NCBI GenBank assembly: GCA_021773395.1
Contig: JAJFKB010000010.1
Location: 186,001 to 250,000, forward strand
Source of the DNA: Gammaproteobacteria bacterium
Lineage (GTDB): Bacteria > Pseudomonadota > Gammaproteobacteria > Pseudomonadales > IMCC2047
Direction: 5' to 3'
DNA: 64,000 bases
The notes under the pieces were generated by a model that saw nothing but the letters and a program-made list of their open reading frames with translations, was not told the origin of the DNA and ran no database searches. The position numbers were made by a program, and so were the translations under genes. Numbering within the stretch: position 1 is the stretch's first letter; each line of letters starts with the position of its first letter. Of the stretch, positions 30,473 to 39,976 are shown in pieces.

Positions 30473-31816
30473 CTATTGCAAAATATGTGGCTTAAGAACC
30501 GAATAATTGGCTCTTACGGCACCATTGTTGAGGTTATTATTGATAAATTCCGTGATGCTAAAGCCCATAACCGGTCGTGGAATCCTGCTTTCATGGGGAA
30601 AATGGTCGTAAATACCCCAATAAAGCTTACTCACCTGATCCGCCAGCACACCCGAAAGATCTACCACATTGGCGGTCCCTTCATCCGCCAGGATGGAAGG
30701 ATGACTCTCAAACCGAACAATATTAACCGCATGACAGATATCCAGTAATACCTTGATCGGAGGCGGTGGATCTATCTCGATAACCAAATTGCTGCGGTAG
30801 AGTTTTCCACTTCCCCAACTTTGTATGGCAATCCCAGCGCCGTTACCATAGGGCTCACCTTCCTCAGGCGGAAAACCAAAGCTGTCACAATAACGCTGTT
30901 CACCATCAATGGTTGCCGAGTGTGCACGGTAATTTTTATAACCATCCAGCGGATAGCTAATCACCCAGTCCGTCGAGGCACCAATCGTATCCAGTGTCAC
31001 CACATCATTAAGCACTCCGCCTTTCCAGCCCAGGCCCGCACTCAACACCAAGGCCACGGCATCGATCCCTTCCAATGATTCAGGCCTGATTTCCATACCA
31101 TCCGGCATAATGGCAACCGCCTCAGTCTCAGCCAGGTTAGGAGATTCATCCAAGGGCGATGTGTGGGGTATTTTGCGTTGAAACCCTTTTAATGCTTTGG
31201 CAACGTAAGAGGAGGCAAGCCCCTTTTCAACCTGTACCAAACTTAGATCACCTGACAGTTGAGGTACAGATTGGCGTTCCTCCAAACCTACAGTAGGGTG
31301 CGGATACCAAACCCCACCCTGACGCCAGCGCTTACCAAATTCACGACAGTTATCTTCAAACGCTTCAAAGGGTGCCTCAAAGGTCGAAGTCACGGAATAG
31401 GCTTCGATCGAACCGATGGCAGAATCCAGATCAAATTCAGTTCCGGGGCCGCCCGAAGCACCATCCCCGGCAACCACACAGCCACCTTCAGCAACACGCA
31501 ATACTGTTTGACCATCTTTATTGGCATGGACACTTGCGCGAAAGGTATCATTTCCAAAGCTGTAAATATTGAAACCGTTAACCGCTGCGCCCCGATCGCC
31601 ATCACGAAATCGTATTTTCATGATAGATGCCGAACCACTGATCGTGATGAGCGAACTCCACCCCTTCTGCGACGTGTAAAAGGGGAATATCAGAACTTCC
31701 CCTTGATGATTGGAGCTGAGAGAAATTGCATGCGCGGGTGTCTGCCAAAACGAGGGGAGCGCCATGAATGACAGTATTATTACTTTGAGAATTTTCGGCA
31801 TTCGATTGCTCTTCAT
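30473..31816 (-). CDS. Secreted protein of unknown function
   Basis: 447 residues, no family recognised. The N-terminus is a clear Sec signal peptide with a likely cut after AHA. The mature protein is beta-rich and nearly free of lysine-rich or coiled-coil segments; GEVLIFPFYTSQKGWSSLIT at its start and three or four isolated cysteines are the most distinctive features. The start ATG has a strong ribosome site, AAGGAGAT. It stands alone, 127 bp upstream of the ferredoxin reductase remnant. Location is probably periplasmic or outer-surface. Confidence 0.75.
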   Translation of the reverse strand: MKSNRMPKILKVIILSFMALPSFWQTPAHAISLSSNHQGEVLIFPFYTSQKGWSSLITISGSASIMKIRFRDGDRGAAVNGFNIYSFGNDTFRASVHANKDGQTVLRVAEGGCVVAGDGASGGPGTEFDLDSAIGSIEAYSVTSTFEAPFEAFEDNCREFGKRWRQGGVWYPHPTVGLEERQSVPQLSGDLSLVQVEKGLASSYVAKALKGFQRKIPHTSPLDESPNLAETEAVAIMPDGMEIRPESLEGIDAVALVLSAGLGWKGGVLNDVVTLDTIGASTDWVISYPLDGYKNYRAHSATIDGEQRYCDSFGFPPEEGEPYGNGAGIAIQSWGSGKLYRSNLVIEIDPPPPIKVLLDICHAVNIVRFESHPSILADEGTANVVDLSGVLADQVSKLYWGIYDHFPHESRIPRPVMGFSITEFINNNLNNGAVRANYSVLKPHILQ

Positions 31817-32115
31817 TTAGATCTCCTTATCAAACTTCCCCCAATTGCTGGGAAGTTGAAAATAGCATAAAGACAAGCATTAGCAAAGCAAATGAATTAT
31901 CTAAGGCCTTGCTTATAATGAAGGTTTATAGGATGCCTTTATTGAATCCAACAATATTTATAAACCAACCAATTATGCAAAAATAAAGTATCGGCTGGCT
32001 TTGACGCATACATATGCTTTAGATCAAATTAGTTAACATTCGCCAACTTTATCAATCCCGAATATGCTATTTTAGTTCGATCGTATAGTTTTAGTGGGAT
32101 TGCACCCTTTACCTG
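31817..32115. other. AT-rich intergenic region between the secreted protein and the U32 pair
   Basis: 299 bp, divergent promoter region. It is AT-rich and contains one ATCAA half-site near 32020 but no full FNR box. No gene is supported. Confidence 0.5.
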
Positions 32116-33060
32116 ATGAATCTTATTGCCAGCACCCACAGTATTAATTCCGGAAATCTGTCTCAGATTCCTGAGATCGGTATTATGCTGACCGATCTGA
32201 GACTGATTCATCCGCTAAAATCCATCAATCTATTATCGGTGGAACGCGTTTTGTCCACGCTAGGCTGGCAGGCAATCCCTTTTGCCGAAGATTTGGGGCC
32301 ACGGAAAATAACCCGGGCGCATCTCGGCAATGAGTTTTGTGAGCGGTTACTCCCTTCCACCAGCATGTTAAAAGAGGCGGTTTGCTGGTGCCAGACAAAC
32401 AATCTCGGCATTACCCTGGTCACGCCCATGTTAGCCGACCATGGCATCGCACAGCTGACAACACTATTGGCATCAACGCCTGACGGAAGTGAGGTGGTCT
32501 GTAATGATTTTGGCGTCATCCGATTGGTCAACGAGCGGTTTGAGGGACTCATTCCCGTTGCGGGAAGGCAGATGTGCAAGATGATCAAGGATCCTCGCCT
32601 ACCTTCCGCAGACTGGGCCAACTCCGCGCCACCCGGCACACAATCCGGCCTTTTTACAAAACTCATGCAGCGCCTGAACGTAAACAGCCACGAAACCGAG
32701 GTACGCCCCTTTGCCCAAACCAGCGATTTTCAGCCTAACGGACTTAACCTTGGCGCACATTTGCCATTCGGTTATACGCTGAAAGGGCGGATTTGCCGAT
32801 TGGGATCAGCTCATCTCGCCAAGACCAAAAAGTTCACACCCGGACACTCTTGCAGCAAGGAGTGCCTTAGCTACTTCAGCAAAATGGAACGCCTTGGTAA
32901 GCAAAGTACTCATGAACTCGACGCTTTTTTACGCGGCAATACCGTTTTCTATCGGTACGACAAAGAACAGGAAGCCGTGCTGGCTGAGGCTATCAACAAA
33001 GGCTGGGTGAACCGTATCATACTGTCTGGAGACTGGAATGAAAATCGTCGCGCCCATTAG
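32116..33060 (+). CDS. U32-associated protein, UbiV-like partner
   Basis: 314 residues at most; the start is uncertain because no ribosome site is clear, and the conserved part may begin later. It has the look of a divergent peptidase-U32 family TIM-barrel: EVVCNDFGVIRLV corresponds to the VNDWG-type segment of that family. Cysteines in GRICRLG (227) and HSCSKEC (246, 250) form C-x18-C-x3-C, similar to the C-x12-C-x3-C that binds a [4Fe-4S] cluster in UbiV. It overlaps the next gene by 23 bases, so the two are coupled and probably form a complex, as UbiU and UbiV do. No ubiquinone gene is adjacent. Confidence 0.6.
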   Translation: MNLIASTHSINSGNLSQIPEIGIMLTDLRLIHPLKSINLLSVERVLSTLGWQAIPFAEDLGPRKITRAHLGNEFCERLLPSTSMLKEAVCWCQTNNLGITLVTPMLADHGIAQLTTLLASTPDGSEVVCNDFGVIRLVNERFEGLIPVAGRQMCKMIKDPRLPSADWANSAPPGTQSGLFTKLMQRLNVNSHETEVRPFAQTSDFQPNGLNLGAHLPFGYTLKGRICRLGSAHLAKTKKFTPGHSCSKECLSYFSKMERLGKQSTHELDAFLRGNTVFYRYDKEQEAVLAEAINKGWVNRIILSGDWNENRRAH

Positions 33061-34042
33061 CCAGCTATCGGAACTCGAACCCGTATTACAGGCTGGTGCT
33101 GATGAAATCTATTTTGGTATGGTTCCTGAGGATTGGACACAACAATTCGGCACTTCAAACACCAGTCGTCGCATATTTGGCAACATCACTGACTATGGGG
33201 AGATGCAGCAGATTATTCGTTTGTCTCATCAGGCCGGCAAACAGGCCATGCTGGCACTCAATGCACAGCACTACACAGAGCAACAGGCAGGCTGCCTGAT
33301 CGAACTGGCCAAACGATTTTCCAACGAAGGCGGCGACGCCATTATTCTGGCCGATGCTCCGCTTCTCATGGAGATAGCCGCGCTGCAGCTTAATGCGAAA
33401 CTACACCTGAGCTCCATTGCTGCATGCCGCAATACAGAATCAGCCAGACTTTTCAAAAGCCTGGGTGCCCAGCGTATTATTTTCCCGCGTTATATGCAGC
33501 TTAAAGAGATAGGTGGCATGATCAGGGCTGAGCCTGATCTGGAATTTGAGGCATTCGTGCTGAATGACGGCTGCATCTACGAAGAAGGTGTGTGCCACAC
33601 TATCCATCTGCCACAAAAGTATGGCGGCCCCATCTGCATGGACAACTACCGTTACAGCCTTTATCGATCGGGTGGCCGGGAGATTGATGCCAAAGAGCAG
33701 CAACTCCTGTCGGAAAACGAAAAGGATTATGCCGAGTGGGTCTGGTACAAATTCAGTTGTGGGTTTGCCACTTCCAAAAATGGCTATACCTTTGGCCCCT
33801 GCGGCATTTGCGCCATAAGCCAGCTGCACCGCGCAGGACTGACTGCTATTAAGATTGCCGGTCGCGAAGCGCCACTGCCGCGAAAAATAAAAAGTATTGA
33901 ACTCGTTAAAAATGTCCGCGATCGAGCACTAAAAGATGATAGCCAAAAGGAAATTCTGACCGATTCGCAGCAGATAAGAGGTCGTCCAGAACTCTGTCAG
34001 TCGGGCTATATGTGTTACTACCCGGAGGTGTTAGACGCCTAG
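33038..34042 (+). CDS. Peptidase U32 family protein
   Basis: 334 residues. The N-terminus KIVAPISQLSELEPVLQAGA is followed by EIYFG, as in the U32 family (COG0826), whose members include UbiU, TrhP and RlhA. Cysteines at about 179, 186, 200 and 241 (NDGCIYEEGVCH, GGPICMDN, KFSCGFA) give C-x6-C-x13-C-x40-C, close to the four-cysteine [4Fe-4S] site of UbiU, with two more in GPCGIC. GGAG precedes the ATG. Known relatives act in oxygen-independent hydroxylation of quinones or RNA bases rather than as proteases; which applies here is unknown. Confidence 0.8.
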   Translation: MKIVAPISQLSELEPVLQAGADEIYFGMVPEDWTQQFGTSNTSRRIFGNITDYGEMQQIIRLSHQAGKQAMLALNAQHYTEQQAGCLIELAKRFSNEGGDAIILADAPLLMEIAALQLNAKLHLSSIAACRNTESARLFKSLGAQRIIFPRYMQLKEIGGMIRAEPDLEFEAFVLNDGCIYEEGVCHTIHLPQKYGGPICMDNYRYSLYRSGGREIDAKEQQLLSENEKDYAEWVWYKFSCGFATSKNGYTFGPCGICAISQLHRAGLTAIKIAGREAPLPRKIKSIELVKNVRDRALKDDSQKEILTDSQQIRGRPELCQSGYMCYYPEVLDA

Positions 34043-34055
34043 ACCGGATAAATCG

Positions 34056-35096
34056 TTACAACAGCTCTTCTGCTATAAGCTCCAGCACCTCCGGCTGCCG
34101 GGCACTGATCAACATCGAGCCAATTTGACCTATCCTCCCAGCAGCTTTCCAAGGCTCCAGTCTTTCGCGGATTCTCTCTTTGGGCCCCACCAATGCGATC
34201 GCATCAATATATTCATCAGGGATGGCAGCCGCGGCCTCCGCTTTGCGTCCCGCCAGATAATGATCCTGAATCTCTTCAGCGGCATCTGCGTAACCTAGAG
34301 CAACCGTGTAATCAAAATAGAAATTTTTTCCCTTAGCTCCCATGCCGCCGATATAGAGCGCCAGATAATCACGCAGCGGCTGCCGACAGGCTTCTATATC
34401 ATCTCCCATCGCCACTTGAACAAACGGAGCCACATCAAAATTACCGAGGCCTTTACCCCCGCCGGCACGATCAAATCCTTGCTGTAGATGTGATTCAAGC
34501 ACATCAAATCGCTCCGGGTCCATCCATACCGGAAACACCCCATCGGCCAACTCTCCGGACAAACGCAAACCGGCAGGTGTAATGGAAGCGGTGTAAATGG
34601 GAATATCGGTATCGGCTGCCAGGATACTCTTCAGCGGTTTCCCCAGGCCGACACTACCCTCTCCCTTATAGGGTAATTGATAGTGTTTGCCGTCATAACT
34701 GACCGGTACTTCACGCGCCATAATCCGGCGCACAATCTCAATATATTCCCGGGAGCGCCCCACTGGGCTCGCGTAGGGTCTACCATGCCATCCCTCGACC
34801 ACCTGGGGCCCGGATGCTCCCAGCCCCAGAATGAAGCGCCCTTTTGATAACTGCGCAAGTGACATCGCGGTCATGGCACACATGGCAGGCGTTCTGGCCG
34901 GGATTTGCATAATCGAGGTGCCCACCCGAATCTTTTGGGTTCGAGCCAAAATCCATGTGGCGCAGGTCACCGCATCTGAGCCATAGGCCTCAGCAGTCCA
35001 AACCGAATCGAAGCCCAGTTTTTCAGCCTGCTCAACTAACGCCAGAGGTAGCTGAATTTGTTTACCGGAATAGCCTAACACTAACCCCAGCTTCAT
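34056..35096 (-). CDS. Luciferase-like (LLM class) flavin/F420 oxidoreductase
   Basis: 346 residues. The start MKLGLVLGYSGKQIQLPLAL, the segment DSVWTAEAYGSDAVT and LGLGASGPQVVEGWHG are typical of the luciferase-like superfamily group usually labelled F420-dependent. The ATG at 35096 has AGGGAG upstream; the frame extends further but without a ribosome site. The gene follows an enoyl-CoA hydratase gene by 34 bp on the same strand, suggesting a role in oxidation of an acyl-CoA or lipid. Whether the cofactor is F420 or FMN cannot be decided from the sequence. Confidence 0.85.
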   Translation of the reverse strand: MKLGLVLGYSGKQIQLPLALVEQAEKLGFDSVWTAEAYGSDAVTCATWILARTQKIRVGTSIMQIPARTPAMCAMTAMSLAQLSKGRFILGLGASGPQVVEGWHGRPYASPVGRSREYIEIVRRIMAREVPVSYDGKHYQLPYKGEGSVGLGKPLKSILAADTDIPIYTASITPAGLRLSGELADGVFPVWMDPERFDVLESHLQQGFDRAGGGKGLGNFDVAPFVQVAMGDDIEACRQPLRDYLALYIGGMGAKGKNFYFDYTVALGYADAAEEIQDHYLAGRKAEAAAAIPDEYIDAIALVGPKERIRERLEPWKAAGRIGQIGSMLISARQPEVLELIAEELL

Positions 35097-35130
35097 CTTA
35101 TTTCTCCCTTGCTCTCTGTTATTTCTAGCA

Positions 35131-35862
35131 CTAAGCCAACATTCGACTGATAGCTTCCCGAGCAGCATCCGACCTTAGCAATTGCTCGAACTTCTCCAAT
35201 TCAGCATTAATTGCCTGTTCTAATTGAGGTTCATTCTGCCCGCGCATTAGTGCTTTACTAACCATTACCGCCTCAAGAGGTTTTCCTGCCAGTCGTTGTG
35301 CCATTTCCCAGGCCACATTTTGATAATCCTCGGCAGAACATACTTTATTGATCAACCCCAGATCGAGCGCCTCGGCGGCACTAATTTTATCCCCAAGCAA
35401 CAGTAATTCAGAAGCACGGCAATGTCCCAATGCACGCGGTATGAGATACGAAGCTCCAGCCTCCGGGCACAGTCCAAGATCCGTAAAGGGCATCATAAAA
35501 AATGCATCTTGCGCCGCGACAATTAAATCGCAATGGAGCAACATAGTGGTTCCGACACCTATCGCCGGCCCGTTAACCGCCGCTACTATGGGCTTTTTAA
35601 CTTTGCTGATTTTTTTCACAAATTCAGCGGCTACCAGATCCTCTGCCTCCAGGAAATCCTTAAGATCATTGCCCGCACAAAAGCAGTCCCGGGTGCCCTG
35701 TAAAAGAATACAGTGAATACTATCATCGGCATCAGCAGCATCAAATGCAGAGATGATGCTTCGATACATTGCTTGCGTCAGTGAGTTTTTCTTCTCCGGC
35801 CGATTGAACTGTAGCTTTAAGATCTTTCCAATCTGCTCAACCAACAATTCATCACTTGCCAT
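35131..35862 (-). CDS. Enoyl-CoA hydratase/isomerase family protein
   Basis: 243 residues, crotonase fold. The first oxyanion-hole segment is in DCFCAGNDLKDF and the second in VNGPAIGVGTTMLLHCD; the loop FTDLGLCPEAGASYLIPRAL has a Glu in the CPEAG position, as in delta3-delta2-enoyl-CoA isomerases and some hydratases. GGAGG lies upstream of the ATG at 35862; an ATG 15 bases earlier is part of the ribosome-site region. It is first in a two-gene operon with the luciferase-like oxidoreductase. Confidence 0.9.
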   Translation of the reverse strand: MASDELLVEQIGKILKLQFNRPEKKNSLTQAMYRSIISAFDAADADDSIHCILLQGTRDCFCAGNDLKDFLEAEDLVAAEFVKKISKVKKPIVAAVNGPAIGVGTTMLLHCDLIVAAQDAFFMMPFTDLGLCPEAGASYLIPRALGHCRASELLLLGDKISAAEALDLGLINKVCSAEDYQNVAWEMAQRLAGKPLEAVMVSKALMRGQNEPQLEQAINAELEKFEQLLRSDAAREAISRMLA

Positions 35863-36014
35863 CGATTGCTCCTCCAAACATCTTCATATTTATTTTTAAA
35901 TTTGAACAAAGTTTAATATGAACTAATACTCTGCTAGAGAGCGCTTGAAATCAAGACAATAACGTAGCTATTACCTGGCTTAGAATCAAATAAATGTCTT
36001 CACCAAACCTCTTA

Positions 36015-38159
36015 TTAGTTATGCTCACTGCCAAGATAGAAACGTACCGCCTGAAGGTTTTTTTGCACGCGCATATTCCCGGGCATTCTTAGCAAGGCTT
36101 GCGCCAAATAATTTTCCGCATCTTCAAAGCGTTTAAGCTCTGCCAACAGCAAACCCAACGAATAGTAAGCCGGCCCAAAATCGGGCTCATAATGGATTGC
36201 CATTTTAAATGCCTGTTCAGCTTTTGAATACTCTTTGAGGCGGTAATGCAGATGTGCAAGATTAACGCGCGACGCAGTATCGCGGTTATCAATTTTCAAC
36301 GCCTGATGATAAGCCGCTTTCGCCGCCGCAAAACGTTGCTGCTTTTCGTGATACATGGCGGCGTAGCGCTGACCTGAGACAAAATCGGCGTTTTGTTTCA
36401 TATATTCCTGATGTTCTCTTTGCGCCTGTTGTAGTGCTGCTGCATAATTTTGCGCAATACTGACCTCAGGAATATCCGCCATCGCTCCAGCCACGGCAAT
36501 TCTGACAGCGCGCACCGGATCATTCAGCAAGGGCGAAAGCAGGTGCTTCCGACGCTCTGCCGCTGCGTTCTCCAGGGCGCGGATTGCGTGCAATCTTACT
36601 AGCGGTGCTGGATCAGCGACGAGGTTAATCAGCGCCTTTTGAACGGGTTCCAAATGTGCCGCCTGCGCGAGCCAGAATGCCGCGGTAGCACGGACGATAG
36701 CCGGCTGAGATTGATCCTCCAGCAAGTTCACCAACCCGGGAAGCGCTGTGCCAAGATCGGTTGTAGCGGATGCTAATATTTCTGAAAAATGCGGTTGCCG
36801 TTTCGCACCGAACCATTGAACGACTGCCTTGGCAGCCCAATCCGCTGATTGATCTGTATGGCATCCGTTACAGGCGTTGGGCGTGCCAAAACGCGTACTC
36901 AAATCCGGGCGCGGTACGCGCAGGCTGTGGTCGTGCCGTAAATCCACACCCATGTAGTATTTTCCCGGCATATGACAGCTCACGCATTGGGCGCCCGGTG
37001 ATACTTCAGGATGATGATGGTGTTGGCTGCTATTGTATTGCGCGGAATCATGGCAACTAGCACAGAGTTTATTTCCCTGCGCACGCAGACTGCCCGAATG
37101 AACCTCGTGACAGCTGCTGCAACCTACTCCACTTTGGTACATCTTGCTCTGCGTAAAAGAACCGTAGACAAAGACTTCATCATTGATCTGGCCGTCAGCG
37201 TGATATAGTCCCGGACGCAACACTTCAGGCAGATAGTGGTTCATCATGGGGTCTTTCCCATGATCATAACTGTCTGTAATCTCACCACGTCGGCCATGGC
37301 AGCGCCCACATCGCTCGACCTGCTCGACAGCTGACAAGCCGATGCCCATCTCTATCTCCAGATTTCCCTTAGGCAAGTCAGCATTTCCCTTTACTAACGT
37401 AACATGCTTTGCCCCCGGACCATGACAGGCTTCACAACCAACGTTTATTTCAGCCCATTGAGTCGCATAACTATTGGTTTCAGGGTCATACTTCTTTTCT
37501 ACCGCCGTGGAGTGGCAGGCCGCACACATGCTGTTCCAGTTCCCGGCTCCGCGAGTCCAATGCAACCAGTCATCTGTTTCAGGTGCCGGATTCTGCAAGT
37601 AATACCAGCGACGCTTTTGTGTATCCCAGGCCCAGGGCAGCGCCTGCAGCCTGCCACCGGGGATTGCCACCAGGTACTGCTGCAACGGCTCGTAGCCAAA
37701 GGTGTACTGAATCTGGTACTCCTCAACTTTACCGTTAATTCCCTGAGTGATAACAAAGTAGTTGTCACCGCGTCGCTGGAAATTCGCCGTTAATTTTTCG
37801 TGGGAAACCTCGATATTATTGAAATCAGCACGCACGCTGGTCGCTGTCGCGGGCAACATCGCCTGGGCATGATGGGATTCCCGCCAGGCATTGAATTGCT
37901 GTGGGTGGCAGGCGGTGCATTGCTTACTAGTAATGTAGTTGGATGTTGGTTTCCGCGTCGGTTGGGCATCCAGCCCCGGTACGGCAAATACTTGGGGGTT
38001 AACGATTAAGAGGAGCAGCCAAATAACAATCCACCGCACCGTTTGCGTATGGGTGACTGGCATCGGTTGCTTGGGTCGCTGATACCCTAAAATGTAGTCG
38101 TCCTGGCTCATGGAAGAAATAGTAGCATGATCGCAGCTGCCGCAAAGCAACAACTGCAT
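36015..38159 (-). CDS. Eight-haem c-type cytochrome with C-terminal TPR repeats
   Basis: Up to 714 residues. A signal anchor (around WIVIWLLLLIVNPQVFA) is followed by eight CxxCH haem motifs (CTACH, CAACH, CEACH, CGRCH, CSSCH, CASCH, CVSCH, CNGCH), a HEAT-like alpha-helical region and three or four TPR repeats near the C-terminus (KIDNRDTASRVNLAHLHYRL, YEPDFGPAYYSLGLLLAEL). It is a periplasmic electron-transfer protein with a protein-interaction tail. The start is uncertain: ATGs at 38159, 38111 and 38063 are in frame and none has a clear ribosome site. It lies downstream of the sulfatase/TonB-receptor genes on the same strand, 148 bp after the last. Confidence 0.88.
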   Translation of the reverse strand: MQLLLCGSCDHATISSMSQDDYILGYQRPKQPMPVTHTQTVRWIVIWLLLLIVNPQVFAVPGLDAQPTRKPTSNYITSKQCTACHPQQFNAWRESHHAQAMLPATATSVRADFNNIEVSHEKLTANFQRRGDNYFVITQGINGKVEEYQIQYTFGYEPLQQYLVAIPGGRLQALPWAWDTQKRRWYYLQNPAPETDDWLHWTRGAGNWNSMCAACHSTAVEKKYDPETNSYATQWAEINVGCEACHGPGAKHVTLVKGNADLPKGNLEIEMGIGLSAVEQVERCGRCHGRRGEITDSYDHGKDPMMNHYLPEVLRPGLYHADGQINDEVFVYGSFTQSKMYQSGVGCSSCHEVHSGSLRAQGNKLCASCHDSAQYNSSQHHHHPEVSPGAQCVSCHMPGKYYMGVDLRHDHSLRVPRPDLSTRFGTPNACNGCHTDQSADWAAKAVVQWFGAKRQPHFSEILASATTDLGTALPGLVNLLEDQSQPAIVRATAAFWLAQAAHLEPVQKALINLVADPAPLVRLHAIRALENAAAERRKHLLSPLLNDPVRAVRIAVAGAMADIPEVSIAQNYAAALQQAQREHQEYMKQNADFVSGQRYAAMYHEKQQRFAAAKAAYHQALKIDNRDTASRVNLAHLHYRLKEYSKAEQAFKMAIHYEPDFGPAYYSLGLLLAELKRFEDAENYLAQALLRMPGNMRVQKNLQAVRFYLGSEHN

Positions 38160-38307
38160 TACCTATACAATCCACGAAAAAGATAGGCCACCAACGGTGG
38201 CCCGAAAGTACCCACAATTTTCTTGTAGGCAGAGGGAGTCAAATCCTGATGCAATCGTCACCTGCATCATTAATTAGTTCTTCGCATTCTCTGCCATGCC
38301 CCTATCA

Positions 38308-39885
38308 TTAATACGCCAACGCAGAGCCTGCTGTTTCTATGATTTTACGATTAGGGAATTTTTCCATCATATTCTGATGTTCGTAAATCATTTTCCGCAA
38401 GGGAATTACCGCCCACAAATAATTCGGGCGCATTGAAAATTCTTCCTTCGGATCTCGCATAATATTATAGATCTCTACCGGCTGCTTCAGGTGGAGCTTG
38501 GTATTGTTCCAGCGCACGGCAGCGAGCCTTGAGCCGGCGTTTTTGTTAAAAAACTTATACTCATAATGAAATACATAATTTCGTCTGGAGTACCCTTCAC
38601 CATTAAACAATAACGACACCTGGTCCACACCATCGATAATACGTTTGCCAGGCATGTTTTTATTGGCACCGGCGATCTGCGCAATAGTGGTATACCAGTC
38701 TGTCACATGTACCAAATCCAACGGATCCTGACCCGCGTTGATAACGCCCGGCCACCAGGCAATCGCCGGTGTGCGTACGCCGCCTTCATAGACCTGATGC
38801 TTTTGGCCGCGTAGGTAGCTGAAGCCAGCAGAGGGAAAGAATTGATACATGGGGCCGTTATCGCTGACCCAGATAACGAGCGTATTTTTGGCGATATCCA
38901 GCTGTTCCAGCTTATCGCGAAGCCGTTTCACATTTTTATCATGCTGTGCCAGTTGTGAGGCTTGGCAGTTGGCTTTATCCACATATTTTTCATTACGTTC
39001 TTCAGGGGGACAGAAGAACACCTGGTTGGCGTTGCTCGCCCAATAGACGAAGAAGGGATCATCTTTTTTGGCGTTATCTTCAACAAAATCGAGAATACCC
39101 TCGGTCAGTTCCTGTTCATGGACGTTATAGCGCTCCAATGTCAGCTTGCCTATTTCCCTGGGTTTTTCGCCTTTACGGCTTTCCTGGATACCATGAATAA
39201 TGATACCTGTTTGCTGTTTATAATCCTTTGGCATATCCAGTGTATAGGGGACTTCGCCAATAGTTTCATTTTTTGGATCGTAGTATTCGGCATTCTCGGA
39301 CCAGGGCCAGACACCACCGTTAAACATGGTGTACAGCGCGTAATCAAAGCCCTGATTGGTCGGCTGATGCTGGGCTTGCTCGCCCATATGCCATTTACCA
39401 AACATGGCCGTACGATAACCAGCATCGGAAAGGAGCTCAGCCAGGGTATATTCCTCAGCTACCAGACCTTTGATTTGTCCCGGAAACAATACCTCGTCGA
39501 GCCCTGTTCGAATGGGCAGGCGCCCGGTCATCAGCGCCGCACGCGTTGGGGTACAGGAAGGTTCAGCATAATGTTGTAAAAACTTCATGCCATCCGCCGC
39601 CAGCGTATCCAAATTTGGCGTCGGTGTGCCCCGCAGTTTGCCACCACCATAGGAGCCAAGCTCGCCCCAGCCGATATCATCGGTGAGAATCATAATAATA
39701 TTGGGCCTGCCGTTTTGGCTCTTTAATTGCGACAATTTTTTTTGTATAGCCTGATCCTCCAGATGCCACTGCCCACGGTATTCCTTTGCCAAAGCTTGCT
39801 GAGCGGCATCCACCTGGTACGCCATGCTTGCACCAGAGGAAAAACCCAGTGTTAATGCGCAAATACTTATCATGAACGGCTTCAT
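38308..39885 (-). CDS. Type I arylsulfatase, periplasmic
   Basis: 525 residues. A signal peptide (MKPFMISICALTLGFSS) precedes a sulfatase domain with the metal ligands in ILTDDIGWGELGS and the formylglycine site SCTPTRAALMTG (Cys near 111), the C-x-P-x-R form that needs a formylglycine-generating enzyme. It hydrolyses a sulfate ester, probably of an organic molecule taken up by the neighbouring TonB receptor. AAGGACAG precedes the ATG at 39885; the frame extends upstream only over the receptor gene. It is clearly paralogous to the sulfatase at 42341, sharing GELGSYGGG and RGTPTPNLD. No maturation enzyme is encoded in the window. Confidence 0.93.
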   Translation of the reverse strand: MKPFMISICALTLGFSSGASMAYQVDAAQQALAKEYRGQWHLEDQAIQKKLSQLKSQNGRPNIIMILTDDIGWGELGSYGGGKLRGTPTPNLDTLAADGMKFLQHYAEPSCTPTRAALMTGRLPIRTGLDEVLFPGQIKGLVAEEYTLAELLSDAGYRTAMFGKWHMGEQAQHQPTNQGFDYALYTMFNGGVWPWSENAEYYDPKNETIGEVPYTLDMPKDYKQQTGIIIHGIQESRKGEKPREIGKLTLERYNVHEQELTEGILDFVEDNAKKDDPFFVYWASNANQVFFCPPEERNEKYVDKANCQASQLAQHDKNVKRLRDKLEQLDIAKNTLVIWVSDNGPMYQFFPSAGFSYLRGQKHQVYEGGVRTPAIAWWPGVINAGQDPLDLVHVTDWYTTIAQIAGANKNMPGKRIIDGVDQVSLLFNGEGYSRRNYVFHYEYKFFNKNAGSRLAAVRWNNTKLHLKQPVEIYNIMRDPKEEFSMRPNYLWAVIPLRKMIYEHQNMMEKFPNRKIIETAGSALAY

Positions 39886-39976
39886 TGCATCTGTCCTTAA
39901 ATGGCTAACCATAAATAAGCCTGCAAACGGCTCAAGTAAAATCTCCCGCACTAGAGTGATGCGGGAGATAGGTCTT

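Noticed and set aside
32005..32035. Possible FNR/ANR box upstream of the U32 pair
   Set aside because: Only the ATCAA half matches; the other arm does not resemble TTGAT.
35880..35930. TTGAAC-N3-GTTTAA inverted repeat upstream of the crotonase/luciferase-like operon
   Set aside because: One arm has a mismatch and the region is AT-rich, so it could be chance.
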